A stretch of 64,000 bases of DNA from Portulaca oleracea (Eukaryota; Streptophyta; Magnoliopsida; Caryophyllales; Portulacaceae): positions 23,077,355 to 23,141,354 of the forward strand of contig CM055877.1 in assembly GCA_029582165.1 (NCBI GenBank), in the 5' to 3' direction. The notes beneath the pieces are model-generated. The model was not told where the DNA came from and searched no databases. It saw only the letters and a list, made by a program, of their open reading frames with translations. The translations under genes were made by a program, and so were the position numbers. Below are positions 50,484 to 58,799 of this stretch, piece by piece (within the stretch, counting starts at the first letter, position 1; each line of letters opens with the position of its first letter).

Positions 50484-50787
50484 ATCCAGCCACTATCTGT
50501 AAAACTCACCCTAGAAATCTAGAGAAAGGAAGAACAACAACAACAACAAATTAGCCAACAATTTAACAGTCATCGAACCAGAATCGGGACAAAAAATAAG
50601 AAGAAGAAGAAGAAGAAGAAGAAGAACAACAACAACAACAACAACAAAAACAACAACAATAAATTAGCCCAAAATTTTGACGGTCATCAAGCCAAAATCG
50701 AGAGAAAAGAAGAAGAAGAACAACAGGAACAATAAATTAACCAAAAATTTCTACAATCGTCGAGCCAGAAGTAAATCTAGGGTATAC

Positions 50788-50892
50788 CTCAATGAAATAA
50801 CTAGTGCCGACATCAAGAAGAACCTTCTCACCGTCATCTAGGGTTCCAGGGATGTAAAGAGAAGCAGTAAGAGGCACCACCATCTTCTTACC
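50788..50892 (-). pseudogene. Captured exon of prefoldin subunit 5
   Basis: 35 codons on the - strand read [20 protein letters not shown] and [15 protein letters not shown], ending at a GT donor (GAG|GTATAC). [30 protein letters not shown] is the hallmark centre of prefoldin subunit 5, a cytosolic actin/tubulin-folding co-chaperone. Only this exon is visible, with splice-like sequence around it. Coding is undamaged in this stretch. It cannot make a prefoldin subunit alone, because both coiled coils are absent. A spliced chimeric transcript is possible. Confidence 0.85.
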
Positions 50893-51495
50893 TGTCCATT
50901 GCAGAAATCATAAATTGAAAGGAAAAATCGAGATAGAAGTTGAGAAGGACAAAGATAACAACCTTGGGACGAAGGGATTGCGCTTGAGAGAATCGGGGAC
51001 TGAGGGGGCTGGTGTGGGGCTGAATGGAGAGAAGAGGAAGAGGGGGCAGTGGAACATTAGGGATTTGAGAGAATAGAAGGAAAGGAGGGAGGGTTTATTT
51101 CCGCTCCTTTTCAAAGACCCGTTCCTTTTTTTTCAACTTTTCAAAGACGCGCTCCTTTTTCTTCTTTGTTTCATTTCCGCGACTGGGTGGTTTTAGATGG
51201 GCCTGAAACTATAAAAGGTTATAGTGGCATTTATAAATGTCACTAAAGCCTAAGTATATCATTTCAAAAGAGAGGCTAGGGTGGCATTTATTATAAATGC
51301 CGCTATATAAACGCCACTAAATGCCAAATCTGTTGTAGTGCTAGGAGGACCAGACATATCAGCCAAAATCCCTTTGCGAATGCGGTTATAAGTTGTCAAT
51401 TTCTCAAGAGCAGCCCATCTGAGTGCTTCTTCGTCATCTTCGTCCCGTGTCGAACTTGAGAAAACTTCCCTCCCACTATTTCTCCACGCTGAACT

Positions 51496-51503
51496 CCCCC
51501 CCC
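51496..51503 (-). other. 8-G homopolymer causing a frameshift at the PDR N-terminus
   Basis: From the ATG at 51550 the frame reads MDTSGAELYRVASARL and then reaches a stop soon after the run of eight G. With seven G the frame would pass into SSAWRNSGREVFSSSTRDED, the conserved PDR N-terminus. It is either a real +1 indel or a sequencing error. Confidence 0.8.
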
Positions 51504-51715
51504 AAACGCGCACTTGCCACCCTGTACAGCTCTGCTCCGCTTGTATCCATTTTTTATCAACTTAATTTATCTTCCTATCTTGTTATTCAATTCAATTAGA
51601 GCTAAGTTAATGTAGTCTCGGATGACTGAGGTTATGTATGAACCAAGAAAGCTGGAAAAAAGAGAGAGCAGAGGAGGGAATAATGTGATTGATTGAGAAC
51701 TTTGGACCACAAGCG

Positions 51716-51721
51716 TATATA
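51716..51721 (-). promoter_or_regulatory. Candidate TATA box of the PDR gene
   Basis: On the - strand AATATATACG lies about 166 bp upstream of the ATG at 51550. It is the best TATA-like word in the expected interval. Confidence 0.45.
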
Positions 51722-52173
51722 TTGTTGGGACATTGCGCCATCTTTGACTTGTTTGCGCATGAACCATTTTCTTGCCCATCAATTCATTCAAAGCATGGAA
51801 ACAAAGACCCTTGACTTCCAGAAGTAACACTTTATGTCCATGTACCTGTTGTATAAATTAGACTTTTCACATGAGAATCTTTCTTCTAGTTGGGAAATAT
51901 CCCTTAGTATTTAAAATGTGGAACTTCTAAATTTCTTGACTAACATGTGAATCAAGACCTATATAGTAAGATACTGTATGTACCCATTCTGCCATTCAAA
52001 ACTCATTTAGTTAATGCAATTTGGTTATTACAGTATATACTCTGTTCATCCCAATAAAAATGTTACCTTTTTCATTAAAAGAGCACAAAATTAATATTTT
52101 CCATAACAAATTTATCAATTTTTGAAATAAAACCTGCCAGTTGTATTATTTATTATGTGTGTATGTGTATGTA

Positions 52174-53134
52174 TCAAAAAATTGTTGGGGGTGTCACATA
52201 TTTTTAGAAACGGACTAGCAGGGCACCACTGTTCTATAATGCATTTTCGAGTGACATTATGTTTAACAAAATGGATCATGGGTTACGTTCCGGCAATCTT
52301 GGCTGAAATCCGACGAAATACGTTGAAAAAGATGAAAATACTCTTATTTTTCTCTCTAATTTAACTTCATATACCCTTCATCTTTTTCTCTCTTTTTCTC
52401 ACCCTCTTCCCCTAGAATTATGACTCAGAATGCAAATTGTTGATTATTCGACAAATTTAGTAATTTAGTTTCTAGATTACAAGGAACATAATGATCTCTT
52501 GACTCATCAATTAATAATTATGTTTAAATTAGCAATCTATATACTGATTGTGGGATCTGAAATATTTTTGTTGAGATGAGGTATCATTTGAATAATGCAT
52601 CAGCAGTGTAGTTTAGACTCTGCATTTATGCGGCTTGGTTTTTGCTTCTTCAGTAGGACGGTAAATAAGATTTCATGTGCATTACTTCAGTTGTGATTTA
52701 ATCAGAGAAGGACTAGAATCAATTAGGCTCCTGAGTCACCCCTCTGTGTACTAAATTGTTTCTATGGGAAATATACTCAAGGACTAGAAGGACTAGAATA
52801 TGGTTTAAGTAATGATGAAGACGAACATAATTACACAGCCACACAAACATAATAAAAATTTCTGAGAATTTGTGAGAATTTGAGATGAATGAATTAGAGA
52901 GGAAGAGGGTGAGGAAGAGAGAGATAAAGGGTATAGTAAGTTAAATTAGAGAGAAAAATAAGGGTATTTTTGTTTTTCTCAAGTTATTTCATCGGATTTC
53001 AGCCAAAATTGTTGGAATGTCACCCATGAGCCATTTTGTTAAATATAATGTCACCCGAAAATGCATTATAGAAAAGTGGTGTTTCACCAGTCAGTTTCTA
53101 AAAATGTGTGGCATGCACCCCCAACAATTTTTTG
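52174..53134. mobile_element. Non-autonomous MULE upstream of the PDR gene
   Basis: Terminal inverted repeats of about 250 bp: CAAAAAATTGTTGGGGGTG, then TCTATAATGCATTTTCG and ACAAAATGG on the left, all reversed on the right. The 9-bp word GTGTATGTA flanks both ends (52165-52173 and 53135-53143), though in low-complexity GT-rich sequence. There is no transposase and no recognisable captured gene. It begins 624 bp upstream of the PDR ATG and so sits in its promoter region. Confidence 0.8.
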
Positions 53135-53224
53135 GTGTATGTACGTGTATAATTTTTATATGGTTCACCCCTTTGTACCTTACACCGTACAAATGGTATA
53201 TATAGATTTATAGTTACATTCCTG

Positions 53225-53575
53225 TATGCAACCTACATTTTAAAAAGGAAAATATGCACTTTAAAATGAAAAAGAGGCATTTTAGCAAGAGAAAGATGTA
53301 CGTTTAAGGGAAATATCCTACATTGATGAGGGAATGTTACATTTTGAAAAGAAAAAGATACATTTTAGTAAGGAAAAGATGGGAAAAAGGAAAAGATGCA
53401 CTTTGAAATGGAAAAAAAATGTATATTCACAAGGGAAAGATGCACATTAACAAGGGAAAGATTCACATTGACAAGGAAATGTTATATTTTGAAAAGGAAA
53501 AGATATATTTCAGCAAGGAAAATTAGAAAAGATGCATCATGAGATGTAAAAAATTGACAGTGACAAAGATACTTT
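53225..53575. repeat. Degenerate tandem repeat, purine-rich
   Basis: The words GAAAAGATGCACTTTGAAATG, ACAAGGGAAAGATGCACATT and TTTAGCAAGGAAAAG recur in shifting order at roughly 25-60-bp spacing. It looks like a decayed minisatellite. No ORF. A short (TA)n follows at 53583-53602. Confidence 0.65.
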
Positions 53576-53865
53576 AAAAAGACAATATATATATATATAT
53601 ATAAGTTATAAAGCAAAATTAATTACAACAAAATTTGAACTCTACACCTATAGATTATGGAATGATCTTAGCGTTAAACCATTATAGTATTGTTGATGAT
53701 AAAAATAAATAAATTGTATTTGTATGGTTATTAATAGAAAAATTCACTAAAATTATGCAAAGATACATTATGAAACAATATTTTATTTTCACTTGTTTCT
53801 CACTCCGTGCGTCCACCCCGTTTTACCTACAACCGTTTCTACATAATAATTTTTGGTACGTGTAT

Positions 53866-53866
<1 letters not shown>

Positions 53867-53914
<48 letters not shown>
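53867..53914. repeat. (CT)n microsatellite
   Basis: About 20 CT units with one TTTCT interruption near the right end, just upstream of the SINE. Confidence 0.95.
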
Positions 53915-53934
53915 TTGTGTGTTTGTGTATATGA

Positions 53935-54093
53935 GTCTTAGCACAACAGTTGAATTGTTGTCGTGATTGTGAGGTCATGGGTTCGATTCCTGGCAGCAAC
54001 ATCTTACAAAAGTGCAACGTAAATGTTGTATACATTGCACCTTTGTGGTGGGACTCTTCCCCAAAGCTTTGTGTATCGGGCTGCCTGTTTTTT
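53935..54093 (+). mobile_element. Au-like SINE (tRNA-derived)
   Basis: An A-box-like TCTTAGCACAACAGTTG is followed by a clear B box, GGTTCGATTCC, at 53980-53990. The 3' part (CCTTTGTGGTGGGACTC, TTCCCCAAAGC, GTATCGGGCTGCCTG, T6) follows the conserved tail of the plant Au SINE, which has TTGTGGTCCGGCC, TTCCCC and CACCGGGCTGCCC in that order. Length ~160 bp fits. No TSD could be fixed. Confidence 0.8.
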
Positions 54094-54098
54094 ATATA

Positions 54099-54365
54099 CT
54101 AGTATTTAGACTCATGCATTGCACGGGACGCAAATAAACCATATATATTAGGAAATATTACTAAGGTAATATTTTAAAAAATAAAGAAAAAATCAATAAT
54201 AAAAAATAAAAAAGAAATAAAAAAAGGTCATCAATGCAAACATACACATTAATACACACATTAATATTATATGATTTTTTAAAATAATTAAACTAAATCA
54301 CTTATAAATTCCGAAAATGCGCTCATTAGAATCTACATATTTTGATCTTCATCGTTGTACCCAGA
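54099..54365 (-). mobile_element. Small non-autonomous Helitron, copy 1
   Basis: On the - strand it starts TCTGGGTACAACG and ends with a hairpin-like CCCGTGCAATGCATG followed by CTAG then T, the Helitron 3' signature (hairpin, ~10 nt, CTRR, host T). It matches the ends and internal words of 55827-56385. The copy 1 hairpin is imperfect and the 5' flank is T rather than A. A (TA)n follows its 5' end. Confidence 0.6.
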
Positions 54366-54380
54366 AATATCCTTGTACCC

Positions 54381-54384
<4 letters not shown>

Positions 54385-54428
<44 letters not shown>
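54385..54428. repeat. (TA)n array beside Helitron copy 1
   Basis: About 22 TA units, starting 20 bp from the Helitron 5' end. Confidence 0.95.
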
Positions 54429-54432
<4 letters not shown>

Positions 54433-54615
54433 TAAATTCATAAAATACAACTATAATTAATGTCTATACATTTTGATAATTTTGATAATGGTCCAACGAA
54501 AGACAAAGGAGGCTGGTCCAGTGGTCCATGGTAGAAGAGTCGAACAGACCACACAATCATTGGTTGGCCAAGAATAGTCTTTGTGCCTTTTATGTCTGTT
54601 CAACCAGTCTTAGGG

Positions 54616-54616
<1 letters not shown>

Positions 54617-54681
<65 letters not shown>
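54617..54681. repeat. (TA)n array at the left edge of foldback copy 4
   Basis: About 32 TA units lead straight into the element. Confidence 0.95.
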
Positions 54682-54683
<2 letters not shown>

Positions 54684-55184
54684 AAATTGGTTTCTAATAA
54701 TCCCTACTATCACAAATTGTATGGCAATAATTCCTACTATCATTTTGGATTCTGGTGGTCCAAAAAAAATAAAATTTTATTGTAGTAGTACCAAATCCAT
54801 CACCACATTCTTTTTATTTTTTTCCATGCCTACCCCTTATTGTTTTTGTTTTTTTGGTTCCTACCCTTAGATAGGTAACGAAGTGTAGTACTAAAACATT
54901 TTTTAAATTATTTTTTTGAGATTCCGAGCAATTATTATGATTTTTTAAAATGAATAAATTTGAAAAAATCATAAAAAATAGAAAAAAAATTGAAAAAAAT
55001 TGGGAGAAATGTTGTAAATTCATTAAAATCGTGGTAAAGTGTTATACAAAGTTTTGAATCAAATGCAACGCAAAATCTATGATATTTAGCGTATACACTC
55101 GATTTTGTCCAACTACAATACAATTTTATTTATTTTTTTACCACCAGAATCCAAAATGATAGTAGGGATTATTACCATACAATT

Positions 55185-55185
<1 letters not shown>
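54682..55185. mobile_element. (TA)n-associated foldback MITE, copy 4
   Basis: Closely similar to copy 1 (CTAATAATCCCTACTATCAC, CATTTTGGATTCTGGTGGTC, then the reverse at 55140-55185). The last ~30 bp of the right end are replaced by (TC)n and (TA)n at 55186-55236. Confidence 0.85.

Positions 55186-55236
<51 letters not shown>
55186..55236. repeat. (TC)n-(TA)n compound microsatellite between foldback copies 4 and 5
   Basis: About 11 TC units then 15 TA units join two foldback elements. Confidence 0.95.
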
Positions 55237-55239
<3 letters not shown>

Positions 55240-55761
55240 AAATTGGATTATAATAATCCATACTTTTGCAAATTAGATGACAATAATCCCTACTTTCAAT
55301 TTGTATTCTGGTGGTCCAAAAGAAAATAAAATTGTATTGTAGTGGTACCAAATCCACCACCACTTTCTTTTTATTTTTTTCATACCTACCCTATATTGTT
55401 TTTGTTTTTTCGTTCCTGCCCTCAGATAGGTAACGAAGTGTAGTTGCTAAAACATTTTTTAAATTATTTTTTTGAGATTCCGAGCAAGTATTATGATTTT
55501 TTAAAAGGAATAAAATTGAAAAAATCATAAAAAATTGAAAAAAATTGGAAGAAATGTTATAAATTCTTTAAAAATCGTAGTAAAGTGTTGTACAAAGTTT
55601 TGAATCAAATGCAACACAAAATCTATGATATTTAGGGTATACTCTCGATTATGTCCCACTACAATACAATTTTATTTTATTTTGGACCACCGAAATACAA
55701 ATTGAAAGTAGGGATTATTGTCATCCAATTTGCAAAAGTAGGGATTATTAGAATCCAATAT

Positions 55762-55764
<3 letters not shown>
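55237..55764. mobile_element. (TA)n-associated foldback MITE, copy 5
   Basis: Termini GGGAAATTGGATTATAATAA and the reverse of TTATTAGAATCCAATATCCC. The interior shares TAAAAATCGTAGTAAAGTG with the other copies. It is bounded by (TA)n on both sides. Confidence 0.85.

Positions 55765-55813
<49 letters not shown>
55765..55813. repeat. (TA)n array at the right edge of foldback copy 5
   Basis: About 24 TA units, followed 13 bp later by Helitron copy 2. Confidence 0.95.
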
Positions 55814-55816
<3 letters not shown>

Positions 55817-55826
55817 TATACTAATA

Positions 55827-56385
55827 CTAGTCTTTTATATCCGTGCTTTACACGGGATAATAATGAAATGTATGTATTATTGAAAGTATGATTTGTAAGA
55901 ACGCATATAAAATATTGTATATATAGTTTCATAAGATATTTTAAAAAATACAAAAGATTTAACTTAATATGGCATAAAGAACTTTACCAATTTAAATTCT
56001 AATTTAATAATGTAATGAAAGGTACACATTAAATCTTTTTCCAGAAGGAATGTGATATGGAAAAAAATTAAAGCTAAGATACAATTTATTTGATTTATTA
56101 ACAACATAGACCTATAAAAATATTACGACTTTTTATTTTTATAGTAGATGACAACAGTACTATACAAGTAATTAATATCAATCAAAGGAAATAAATGGCA
56201 ATTATATTTTCTTTTGCCTAAGTTTTCATTTACTTCCATTAACTCCCATATTGAATAATAATTATTCATGAATATAATTTAATGTCCTCATTTTTTAAAA
56301 TTTTTTTATATATTAATACTTATAATTTCCCAAAAATGCCCTCATTGAAACATGCATATTCCAACTTTCACCCATTGTATCCAGA
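55827..56385 (-). mobile_element. Non-autonomous Helitron, copy 2
   Basis: On the - strand it starts TCTGGATACAATGG after a host A. It ends with the hairpin CCGTGTAAAGCACGG, ten bases and CTAG before T, matching Helitron rules. The interior shares AAAATGCCCTCATT-like words with copy 1. No Rep/helicase. Confidence 0.7.
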
Positions 56386-56399
56386 TCTATGTATATGTT

Positions 56400-56403
<4 letters not shown>

Positions 56404-56467
<64 letters not shown>
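56404..56467. repeat. (TA)n array between Helitron copy 2 and a foldback MULE
   Basis: About 32 TA units. It begins 18 bp from the Helitron 5' end and directly abuts the MULE-type foldback. Confidence 0.95.
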
Positions 56468-56470
<3 letters not shown>

Positions 56471-57005
56471 TTTGCATTTTGAATTTTAAAAGTATTTACA
56501 TTCCTTTCATTAACTTTAACTTTTTGGACCCTAAAGTTTGTAGGCTTAAAAAAGGACCCTAAAGTTTGTGAGCTGAAAAAAGTTCGTTTCCTATTTTTTT
56601 TCTTTCCATGTATGAATTTCTCTCCCGATTGGCATCAAATTTCAAGACAGAGGTTAAAATTGATATTTAAGTTATAATAAACATCTCTTGTTCATGTTGG
56701 AGTTACTTAAAACCATGTACTCAGGGGTCTAAGTAGCCGGACATGAATAAGAGAGGTGTATTATAGCTTCAATATCAGCTTTAACTTTTAACCATAATCC
56801 TGAAGTTTGACGTCAGTCGGGAGATAAATTCAAACATGGGAGGAAAACAAAGAATGAGACAGGGGTCTTTTTCTTCAGCCCACAAATTTTAAGGTCATTT
56901 TTTATTCAGCCTACAAATTTTAGGGTCCAAAATGTTAAAGTTGAAAACTAAGGGTTCAGAATGTAAATACCCCTAAAATTCGGGGTCCAAAATGCAAAAA
57001 ACCCA

Positions 57006-57007
<2 letters not shown>
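56468..57007. mobile_element. Foldback MULE-type MITE, second copy
   Basis: The same family as 31371-31927: ends TTTGCATTTTGAATTTT and the reverse of GGGGTCCAAAATGCAAA, with a central AACATGAATAAGAG-type inversion point near 56710. It is flanked directly by (TA)n arrays on both sides, so no separate TSD can be read. Confidence 0.88.

Positions 57008-57056
<49 letters not shown>
57008..57056. repeat. (TA)n array at the right edge of the foldback MULE
   Basis: About 24 TA units. Confidence 0.95.
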
Positions 57057-57058
<2 letters not shown>

Positions 57059-57139
57059 GCAAAAAGAGTCGATAAGTGTGTGGTTAGCACGGGCAAAAAT
57101 TCGCGTCAAGGTAAATTCGGGTCGGACAAATTCGAACAA

Positions 57140-57362
57140 TGTCAAAATTCGGACGAGAAATCTATGTCCGGACCCGGTTTTATTTCGGGACGAACCGGGT
57201 CGGACAATTCGGACGAAACAAAAATCGGGTTCGGGCAATAGAAAAAAGAGAAATTTTATTACCGAATATTCGGTCAATATTAAAATTTGGATGAAAAATC
57301 TATGTCCAGACCCGATTTTTTCCGGGTCGGACAATTTAGGTAATTTAGTTCGGACGAAATTT
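57140..57362. repeat. Direct duplication, CGGGTCGGACAATT unit
   Basis: AAATCTATGTCCGGACCCG...CGGGTCGGACAATT...TTCGGACGAAA at 57157-57220 recurs, with small changes, at 57296-57361. The spacing is about 140 bp. It resembles the GGGTCGG-rich interior of hAT-type repeats, but no ends are seen. Confidence 0.6.
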
Positions 57363-57365
57363 TTC

Positions 57366-57480
57366 CAACGCTATGTGTGGTGGTTCAGTGGTAGCGCTAG
57401 GTTGTGTTGACGGTGATTTTGAGTCTTGCAAAACGCAATGTAATGACAGAAGTCGTGGTTAAAGCTTATACAGGATAATA
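57366..57480 (+). other. Possible SINE head, unproven
   Basis: GTGGTTCAGTGGTAGCGC looks like a tRNA-type A box, and GAGTCTTGCAAAACGCAATG like a decayed SINE body. There is no clear B box, so it is only a hint. Confidence 0.25.
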
Positions 57481-57559
57481 TTAGTGACAGAGATAGTTAT
57501 ATATAGACGATTATTAGAAAAAATTACTTTTAAAATAAATATTTTAATTTTTTTTTTTA

Positions 57560-57918
57560 ATTTAGCCATGGATAATTGCATAATTTGAAAATCATTGAGT
57601 ATGTATTATACAATGGCCAATATAATTTAGTGGCTATTATGTTTTATTTTCGAACGCCTTGTGGCCATGCAACAAGTTATTTGTAGGTAATATATTTATT
57701 AGCCATGAAAGATATCGTGGCCAATATAATTTAGTGGCAAATACTTTGATAGCTCACCATGTCATGAATATTTTTGTGGCCACTTTATTCGCCACGAGGT
57801 CATTCTCCACGTCAGGCCACGCACAAGATTTCCATGGCCAAGTACATTCGCCATGGAAAATTTATACTTCGATCAGCCATGAATAATTCTGTGGCGCAAG
57901 TGAGTCATTCTTGCAGTG
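57560..57918. mobile_element. CACTA element right-end fragment
   Basis: It ends GAGTCATTCTTGCAGTG, which on the reverse strand begins CACTGCAAGAATG, a typical CACTA terminus. The 350 bp next to it repeat GTGGCCA and AGCCATGAA in both orientations, as subterminal regions do. The opposite end is not found nearby. It differs from the element at 47748-51340. Confidence 0.65.
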
Positions 57919-58135
57919 AGCTTAGACAAAGAATCATATCAAAACTGATTGATTTAGCGATTAGATAGGAAGCTAGTTCAGTGCGTAGCTAAGCAAAGTC
58001 CTCGTGGAAACGACCTTGATACATGTTACATGTAAACTCGTGCACTTGCGGCGTATCAAGTACTTTGAAAACGTGCAAAAGGACATACACTAAACATTTA
58101 GTCTACTAGCAGTTGATAGAGTAGAGATCCCTATC
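57919..58135. other. Retrotransposon-leader-like fragment
   Basis: AGGAAGCTAGTTCAGTGCG, CCTCGTGGAAACGACCTTG and GTGCACTTGCGGCGTATCAA resemble the stretch near 37260-37370. No boundaries or ORF. Confidence 0.4.
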
Positions 58136-58776
58136 TAGGGATGACAGTCAAATCCGAATCCGAAGTGAATCCGCTCCGATCCGCAGTAAAAAGTCTGATT
58201 CAAGTCCGTTAAAAAGAAATCTGAATCCGAATTTGATTAAGAAAGTCCTACTCCAATTGTAATTGTAGCGGATATGGAGGTGGCTACCTCCGATCCGCTT
58301 AAGTACGATTAGAATAATAAATATATAAAAAAAAATCTACAAAATTATTATATGACCGAATTTGAGAATTTAGGTGAGAATTAAAGCTTAGTTTTTTTAA
58401 GAAAGGGTGTGTTGCTAGTGTTTTGACGGTTAACATACTTTTTCTCACATGTTGTAATGTTATATTTTTTTTATGTAATAAATATTTTGGTTTGTTGTTG
58501 GTGTTTCATTTTTTACAAGCAATGAGTATGATATATTAAATTGCAACAAAAATGCTGTCAAAAAAAAATAGAAAACTAAAAATAAATAAATGGTACAAAT
58601 GTTAATTGGACCTCCGATTATAATCCAATGACTTCCACCTCCGATTATAATGGGAGGTGGAGGTTCACCCACCTCCGATTAATTGGATTTGGAGGTGGAC
58701 CTCCACCTTCAATTATTAATTGGAGCGAAGGTGGAGGTACCCACTCTGATTCGCCTTCGACCCATTGTCATGCCTA
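58136..58776. mobile_element. Non-autonomous hAT element, 641 bp
   Basis: Ends TAGGGATGACAG and the reverse of TTGTCATGCCTA match hAT termini. The 8-bp flanks TCCCTATC (58128-58135) and ATCCTATC (58777-58784) agree at six positions. Subterminal repeats of CCACCTCCGATT and GGAGGTGG are dense on the right. No transposase. Confidence 0.75.
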
Positions 58777-58799
58777 ATCCTATCATACCTTGATATGTC

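Larger units (their letters stand above)
47748..51340 (-). mobile_element. Non-autonomous CACTA element in PDR exon 1, carrying gene fragments
   Basis: The ends read CACTACAACAGAT inward on both strands. The 3-bp TSD CTA stands at 47745-47747 and 51341-51343. Both subterminal regions (47770-47935 and 51220-51325) repeat GGCATTTATAAATGCC-like words, the usual transposase-binding layout of the En/Spm superfamily. No transposase is visible in 3593 bp. Inside are an exon of prefoldin subunit 5 and a probable metal-tolerance-protein exon, both on the - strand, plus (AGA)n and (AAC)n tracts around 50525-50650. It lies in coding sequence: removing it with one TSD restores the reading SGPP to REIDVDKLG in frame. 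Confidence 0.95.
38549..51550 (-). pseudogene. Full-size ABCG (PDR-type) transporter, disrupted
   Basis: The family exports hormones, waxes or defence compounds across the plasma membrane. Exons, high to low: 51550-51341 plus 47747-47625 (one exon split by a CACTA), 45043-44923, 44809-44636, 44481-44322, ~44211-44139, 44046-43993, 43896-43806, 43710-43409, 43105-42824, 42732-42258, 42157-42054, 41930-41789, 41697-41584, 41483-41365, 41268-40936, 40751-40461, 40359-40276, 40184-40051, 39933-39706, 39580-39409, 39180-38926, 38809-38549. Phases agree; ignoring lesions, about 1433 residues, the family norm. NBD1: [39 protein letters not shown]2: [33 protein letters not shown]. Membrane domains in exons 9-11 and 19-22; C-terminus FAYSIKTLNFQRR. 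Lesions: 8-G frameshift near the start, CACTA in exon 1, no AG acceptor for exon 5, TAG in the last exon. Otherwise the frame is clean, so loss is recent. Confidence 0.93.

Noticed and set aside
53225..53575. Regularly repeated words suggesting a CRISPR-like array
   Set aside because: Repeats are degenerate, spacing is irregular and the context is a plant genome. It is a decayed minisatellite.
53940..54010. tRNA-like sequence with a good B box
   Set aside because: The downstream part follows the Au SINE tail and there is no acceptor stem, so it is a SINE rather than a tRNA gene.
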